Below, piece after piece: positions 58,802 to 64,000 of a DNA stretch of 64,000 nt; position 1 is the stretch's first letter; each line of letters starts with the position of its first letter. A program made the position numbers and the translations under genes. The notes below the pieces were generated by a model, which searched no databases, was not told where the DNA came from, and saw nothing but the letters and a program-made list of their open reading frames with translations. Source of the stretch: Euwallacea fornicatus (Eukaryota; Arthropoda; Insecta; Coleoptera; Curculionidae); assembly GCF_040115645.1 (NCBI RefSeq), contig NC_089575.1, positions 1,178,001 through 1,242,000 on the forward strand, written 5' to 3'.

Positions 58802-60626
58802 CAGTTTGGGAACTTTCACTAAAATAAATGGGGCATTTACATGGAATTTGATTTTTAGGAAAACTCTTTAAACGAGTCAATTGTTATTTTACCCGATACA
58901 CTTTTTGGTAGTATTCTGATGCTACAAATGTCAACCCTTCAGTTAGGACGATAGTTACCCTTAAAAGTTTAAATGGAAAGGGGGTTCGGGTGATACATCA
59001 TTTTAGAGATTTTATTTTAACCTGACTTTATCATTTTTATACACCAAAATAGTACTAAAAATAAATTGTTTTATATAAATACTTAACTGTTGATTATTTA
59101 TTTATAATTTTTTTTATGAAGCATTTCTGAAATAATACAATACTCTGCCTATTCTTTCAATACAAAATTTAGTTCATTTTGCTTAATACAGAAAAGAAGT
59201 ACTTCACGTAAGTATAAAATTGCGAATAATGGCTTACTTAACTGAATTTCGAAAAACAGAAATTTTAAAAAATGATCGGGTACGGCGACAGAATTCGAAC
59301 AGAAAACGAAGTTGATCGATTGTTTCGACAAAAGTGTCGTGATTTGCCACCCATCAATCAAGGGACCATAAACAAAATAGAAAAAAGTTTTGAGATCATG
59401 GTTGTGTGAGAAATACCCCAACGACCAGACCGCAAAAAATTGATGGCGATGCAAAATATAACGCACTTTTGGCATTAGAAGAAACCTCAATTACACTAGC
59501 CCGGAAGATAGCTCGCGAAAATTTAATCAGTAATAAATTCGTTTTAAAAATGTTGAAAAATGCAAATATTAGATCTTATAAACCGCAAATAAATCAACAA
59601 TTGCTTCAAGATGATAGAAATCGACGAATTGAATTTTGCGAAAGGATTATGAAAGCTCTTTAGAAATTAGAAATATCTATGGAATAGATTTTGTTTACTG
59701 ATGAGGCAACTTTTACTTTAAATGGACACGTCAATACATAAAATTGTCGATATTTGTCTGCAATTAATCATCATTGGGCGAGAGAAGGTCACGCGCAGTA
59801 CCCCGCAGGAACAAATACTTGGGCGGGTATCACAGAGAACCGAATGTTAGGACCGATATTTTTCGATAACAATTTAAATGGCCAATGATATTTCAAATTT
59901 TTCGAAGACGAACTAGTTCCTACTACATTATCTAATTTGTTTTCTACTGAAGTAAATCCATACGTGCCGGATGAATGGATTTGGTTAAAGCAAGGTGGAG
60001 CACTACCACATTTTGCTCGGATCGTTTACCTATACCTAAATGGAACTTTTCCAAATCGATGGATAAGAAGAAGAGACTTAATAGAACGGCCGCCGAGACC
60101 TCCCGATCTTGCTCCTCTCGATCTCTTTTTATGGAGGACACCTGAATTCTAAAGTTTACAATACGAAATAACATGATATCGACGAACTCAAAGAACATAT
60201 GAGACAAGAAATCAGGCAAATCGCTTCAAATAGTTTAGAAAATGCGTGAGATGAGTTTCATCACCGTTTAGGGCTGCGCCAAGAAGTTAACGATGAACAT
60301 TACGAACAGTTGCTAAGTTAAAAAAAAACAATAATTTTACTGTTTAAAATTTTGTTTATTTTTAGCGTTATTTTGCTCTGCTATGAAAAGTAATATGTTA
60401 GATAAAATCAGGTTGCAAAGATCTTTAAAATGATGTATCACTCGATTACTCTTTCCATTTAAACTTTTAAGAGCAACTTTTATCCCAGCTAAGCGGTTAA
60501 TATCGTCGTATCAGAATACCAACAAAAAGTGTTTCGAGTAAAACAAGAATTGACGTGTTTAAGCAATTTCGCTAAAAATCAAATGTCATGTAGATATCGA
60601 ATTTATTCCAGTTAAATTCCACACTG
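58802..60626 (+). mobile_element. Element L, long-TIR, inserted in element D
   Basis: Bounded by TA at 58800-58801 and 60627-60628. The ends are CAGTTTGGGAACTTTCACTA and, reverse complemented, CAGTGTGGAATTTAACTGGA. Inverted arms of about 226-231 bp (58802-59032 and 60401-60626) share TTTCCATTTAAACTTTTAAG, AAATGATGTATCAC and ACCAAAAAGTGT or ACAAAAAGTGTTT, and weaker similarity continues about 50 bp further in. The centre is a nearly full-length transposase relic on the plus strand. The 1.8 kb length and intact ends make this a complete dead copy. Confidence 0.92.
59228..60322 (+). pseudogene. Nearly full-length DD41D transposase of element L
   Basis: The plus strand begins MAYLTEFRKTEILK at 59228, then MIGYGDRIRTENEVDRLFRQ and PPINQGTINKIEKSFEIM (helix-turn-helix), then TRPQKIDGDAKYNALLALEE and NISNKFV-like repeats. 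The catalytic region is ILFTDEATFTLNGHVNT (first aspartate and DEATF intact), HHWAREGHAQYPAGTNTWAG and GPIFFDNNLNG. The second motif is WLKQGGALPHFARIVYLYLN, where glycine replaces the aspartate, and 41 residues later RPPDLAPLDLFLW keeps the third. It ends in RTVAKL near 60322. Several stops interrupt it, but frame changes are few, so it is one of the best templates here for the family. Confidence 0.9.
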
Positions 60627-61240
60627 TATATTATTTTCCACACATTTGCAATTTTGTCCGATCATTACATTTCTGTCCGGAAATATAAAAAAAAATTAAA
60701 AGTGAAATTTCAACATCCTTTAGTCGTTAAACGAAGCCCTGAAAAAGGTACATGAACTTAATTAACACCCTATACGATGCGAGAGTCAACGTTTGGATCG
60801 GCATAATTGGAGTTGTGCCGATTGGACCATTCTTTGTTCAAGAAAATTTTAACGCGACTAAATTTTTGGATCTTCTTCGAAATCTAATTTTGCCAGAAAT
60901 TACAGATTTAAATATTGAAAATCTGTGGTCTCAAAAGGATTTTGCTCCCCTCCATACCACAAACACCGTTAGAGATTTACTAAATCGCCAGTTTCCGGAT
61001 AGGTGGATAGGCAGATTTGGATCAATTTAATGGGCGCCCAGGTCTCCAGACCTTTTCCAATTATTTTTTTCTTTGGGGCCATCTTAAATGTGAGATTTTG
61101 CAATAACGTAGTGAATACGTGACGCTTCTAACGAAACAAACCTCGTTTTTCTGATAAATTCTGTGCGAGGATTTGAAAACCGTCTTGCATGCCGTTTGGA
61201 ACAACAAAGAGGGTACTTCGAACGTTTATTGTGAATTTTT

Positions 61241-63101
61241 AATTCGTTTCATTTTTAAACATTATTTTCTTCCGATTAGTAGCTCAATGCCGTGTTATAA
61301 ACCTTCTTATCCTCAAATCCAGTATCTGTCATATTACTTATTATCCCAGACGACACGAACCTTTCCCAATAATATGGGGTTATCATAGGAATAATTTCGA
61401 GCAATTGGACTTTCACCAGACTGCCCTTTCGTCTATACGAACAATTAACTGCGACTAAAGTCTCAAGTCCCCGGGTGTTTGCCCTTAGTAATATAATTTA
61501 GATAAGTTGTTCTACACACATATAGGTAAGTTTCAGCCCCAAAAAGAGATATTATAATTTTTTCTTCAGACAGAGTGCATAGTGTTAGACGCTCTTCAAA
61601 TCCCTTTAAAATAGTTCAGAGCAAAAGTATAGAACCTTAGTATTAAGAAGAAAGAGTTGTTAGTGAGTTGTAATGTACCCTTAGGCTACGCCTATGAATT
61701 TTCACTACCTTAGTGGTATGTCCAGGATGGCCATATGTCGGGAACCCATTATCTTCCAATAAAACTTTCACTCCTCTTCCTCGTCAAGACAAAAGTCAAG
61801 TATCCACATGTTTGCTAAAATCAGACTACAGCTGCAACACCCTCGTAAATTATCCTTCTTACCACTGTCTTGACTTTACGGGTTAAGAATTTAGAAAGTT
61901 ACCATCTGTGGGTTATCTTGCTTATTGCCTAAAACCGGAGCACGCCTATGGGTACTGACCCCCATTTTTTAGTACTTAAGATACCCCGAAGATTGTAACA
62001 ACCCCGTTGTTAATTATGACGATACGAATGATATAGCCCGATGCTCCCGGAATCTTGTAAAAACCCGCATCCTTAACTCTTGACTCTCTCCATTGAAATG
62101 CCAGTTAAAGTCCAAGATCTTTAGTTTTGAAACGATTCAGGGTTGTGTGTGTGATAACGAGTGGAATAAAATCTACTGAAGTGTTCCCGAGTTTTGTTTC
62201 GCGAGTTCCATTACAGAGTTAACAAAGTCGTCTTAATCCTGACAAATCAACGTCGTGGTGTCGATCACGTATAAAATATCGGCTGGCGTCCCAACAGCCG
62301 GTAGATGAAAGAGAAAGAAGAACTTTTTAGTCATAAATTAATGACTTTGCATTTTTGAAAATTTCAAGATTTAAACATTCGATGTGTAATGTTGGTTGCG
62401 TGCCGTTCAAGGCGCCGAAGCGTGTTTTTCAAGATTGAGCGTAGGGTAATCACGCGGTATGTCGAGCGATGGAAAAACCTCACGGTGTATAATCTGTCGA
62501 CAGCCCGAATTGATACTTCGCCTGAAAAACACCAGACAATTTCATCAATTTGCTGCAACTGACTCTATCTCCTTCACAACCGAGCGTTTGCCGTGATCTT
62601 TTTGACTAAAAAAGTAATAATTTCATGCTCAATGTCAACTAGACCTAGGCTGATAATTTTGAAAAAACATTTCCCGAGCAATTTGCATATAAAATGAAAA
62701 TTACTCTACGCGCAGCGCTCGAAAAATAGGGAGTAATTTAAACATTCCGACTTATTTTATTTGGTTGTTACACCTACGTGTTTATTGTTAATTCGGACCG
62801 ATGCGAGGCGAATAAAATGCCTCTCCGAACGTGACATTTTCGGAACGGACATGTTTCGTAACGGTCCGTCTGATTAAAATAATAAACAACAACCGGCGGC
62901 TCTGGCCTCATTTCGATGGGTATTATTTTTCGGGAAAAGGTTAATTGAGTGTCCTAATGGCTTCGTCGATAGGGAAGAAAATTATAGTGTTCAAGTGAAA
63001 TTTAGTACAAAAAGAAGTGTGGTATCGCTCCTGCTTGGAAGTTCACTTTTTTGCACCGCCGTGAAATTTCGAACACGTTTGAAAAATCGCAACGTACAAT
63101 A
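61241..63101. other. No supported gene
   Basis: No recognised gene, RNA or element. A small minus-strand open frame (62364-62558) and short plus-strand frames lack known motifs. Confidence 0.45.
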
Positions 63102-64000
63102 CGGTGAGGGACATCGAACACTTACGTGTGCACTAAATATACACAGAGGAAGAAGAGAAAATGAATATTTGCTATGGATATATATATATGTCGGAGATTT
63201 ATTAGTCCTTAAGTTTAGAAATATAAAATTTTAGTTAGCAATAAAGTTGAAGAGCAGACTGACAGCTTTATCGTGGAGATAAAGTACCGTCGAACGAGGT
63301 CGCTACCGCCAAGGGCGAAATCGAGGGGCGAGCCTTCGTGGGAAACAGGGACTAGCAGGTACCTTATCCCTCGAATTTGAAGGACTCGCGAGATCTGGAA
63401 AACCAGAAACCGAAGGGGACAGGCAGATTAGATTGGCAAGTGACGAGAAGCGCTCGAGTGGTAGCGAATTCGTTGGGTTTGCCCTTTCTCTATTCTTGCT
63501 ATTGAAAGTAAACTAAATACATTGCATCATCATGGAAAACCTTCCTATTGATGCTCCGACATATATATTTTTTTTTTATTAACTTTAGGAATCTTATCAA
63601 CGTAAATATAACACGAAAACCCGAAATGAATAACTTAAAAACGGTCCTGGTTAACAAGAACTCCAAACATACAAATACAAATTTTACCTGAACACTCCCG
63701 CGAAATACGGGAAAATGTGCTGCTGGACGCTCAGTAATGGTTTATTCAGTGCTTGGTGCGACCGCCTTTAGCGTCTATGACTGCTCTCAGTCTTCGTGGC
63801 ATGGAAGAAGCTAACTTTTCCAAATAATCAAGTTTGGTTTTTTCCCATTCCTTCTTCAGACCCTCTTGCAGTTCTTTCAACTTTGACACCGGCTTCTCAC
63901 GAACTTTCTTGTCCAAGTGCTCCCGCAGGTGCTCAATGGGATTGAGGTCTGGGGACTGGGGTGGCGATCACTTTTGGGCTGTTGTCTAAGTGCCATTCTC
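63102..64000 (-). mobile_element. Tc1-A, copy 3, split by a solo LTR and cut by the window end
   Basis: Begins after TA at 63100-63101 as CGGTGAGGGACAT, a decayed version of the Tc1-A 3' end, followed by CGAACACTTACGTGTG and TAAATATACACAGAGG as in copy 2. After the LTR it resumes at TAACTTTAGGAATCTTATCA and is almost identical to copy 2 for the remaining 420 bp, including the transposase C-terminal codons on the minus strand. The 53-nt deletion between the second aspartate and the glutamate is present here too (49 nt between the codons, 63935-63983). The N-terminal half lies beyond the window, so whether this copy is full length is unknown. Confidence 0.92.
63189..63561. mobile_element. Solo LTR, 373 bp
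   Basis: Starts TGTCGGAG and ends CTCCGACA, a perfect 8-bp inverted repeat with the TG...CA ends of retrovirus-like LTRs, and is flanked on both sides by TATATA. The flanking sequence before and after rejoins the uninterrupted sequence of Tc1-A copy 2 (GATATAT and TATTTTTTT), which proves insertion. The interior is more GC-rich than its surroundings and has AATAAA near its start. There is no internal coding region, so the element was reduced to one LTR by recombination between its two LTRs. The family (Gypsy, BEL or other) cannot be assigned from the LTR alone. Confidence 0.88.

Larger units (their letters stand above)
58283..60772. mobile_element. Element D, inserted in the Z transposase
   Basis: The left end CAGGGTGTTAATTAAGTATA and the reverse complement of the right end TAGGGTGTTAATTAAGTTCA are flanked by TA at 58281-58282 and 60773-60774. 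The arms continue with TTCGTTTAAGAAC and GTGTTGAAATC on the left, against TTCGTTTAACGAC and ATGTTGAAATTTC on the right, although the right arm has lost about 40 bp. The inner GAGAGTGTTGAAAT motif is about 110 bp inside the left end. A third element (58802-60626) is inserted within D. A short CAGGGTTTCATC...CAGGGGACAAC pair near 58527-58575 may be yet another tiny insertion. Confidence 0.88.
57860..61222 (+). pseudogene. Z transposase, split by element D
   Basis: Left of the insertion the plus strand gives SEETKLNISCFVKENHTAPL, KQIAEYFAILKSAIRKTLRG (helix-turn-helix like) and, further on, FPDKASFSLIGSVNSQNC (first catalytic aspartate kept, glutamate changed to lysine). A 62-nt extra segment (58171-58232) follows, then YWSTKDVYMQYLTHTD. 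Right of the insertion the same frame continues as YDARVNVWIGIIGVVPIGPF, KFLDLLRNLILPEITDL, LWSQKDFAPLHTTNTVRDLL (second aspartate) and FPDRWIGRFGSI. WAPRSPDLFQLFFSLG follows, where phenylalanine stands at the third catalytic position 41 residues on. It ends GFENRLACRLEQQRGYFERL near 61222. Removing 58283-60772 and one TA copy rejoins the frame exactly. Confidence 0.88.
57762..61240 (+). mobile_element. Outer element Z of a three-level nest
   Basis: Begins CAGGGTGTTTCCTAACTACG after TA at 57760-57761. Its transposase is read on the plus strand on both sides of a large insertion (58283-60772). The right terminal repeat could not be located beyond the transposase C-terminus at about 61222, so the end given is the minimum. 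Without the insert it would be about 1 kb. It has the same type of end as the 3617 orphan end. Confidence 0.78.

Overview
The window looks like intergenic or deep intronic DNA of an arthropod, most likely an insect. It is AT-rich, it has no operons, no compact coding and no host gene I can support, and it is full of DNA transposons of arthropod type: Tc1-like, pogo/Tigger-like, a piggyBac-type miniature element, and many relics of a Tc1/mariner group with a catalytic spacing of about 41 residues. Every recognisable protein sequence is a transposase, and every one is broken by stops, frameshifts or lost catalytic residues.

Layout. Positions 1-12377 are mostly unrecognised, with one isolated transposon end at 3617. 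Positions 12378-14787 are one large long-inverted-repeat element with a decayed transposase. Positions 17600-24650 form a graveyard of Tc1 relics: a fairly intact element with double terminal repeats (20366-21904), a 5'-truncated young Tc1 copy (22105-22858) and a TTAA-flanked piggyBac-type miniature element (23206-23735). Positions 27410-32029 hold an unnamed 0.5 kb repeat, two long-inverted-repeat elements separated by only 6 bp, and the most complete copy of the young Tc1 family. Positions 33131-40837 are a multi-level nest in which an outer element has its right inverted repeat split by a 5 kb pogo element that itself contains three further elements. Positions 43411-45660 are the second copy of the 0.5 kb repeat, split by another transposon. 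Positions 50226-51171 are a non-coding inverted-repeat element. Positions 53948-54390 are a diverged tandem duplication. Positions 57762-61240 are a three-level nest (element within element within element) in which removing the middle element rejoins the outer transposase reading frame. The window ends inside a third copy of the young Tc1 family, which carries a solo LTR (63189-63561).

How the parts relate. The mobile elements can be ordered in time by nesting. The oldest layer is the long-inverted-repeat group (ends TACAGGGTGT, TA target sites, often a second CAGGGTGT-like motif about 100-126 bp inside each end). Later came the pogo element and the Tc1 relics. The youngest are the Tc1 copies at 22105, 30430 and 63102, which are nearly identical to each other and share the same 53-nt deletion between catalytic residues, so they must have been moved by a transposase made elsewhere. 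The solo LTR is younger still because it interrupts one of them.

Limits. All homology calls are from reading motifs and comparing stretches within the window by eye; no search was run. Element ends are given where TA or TTAA flanks and inverted similarity agree, and identities are approximate. Long stretches without a call may hold exons or regulatory DNA that cannot be recognised without transcripts or relatives.
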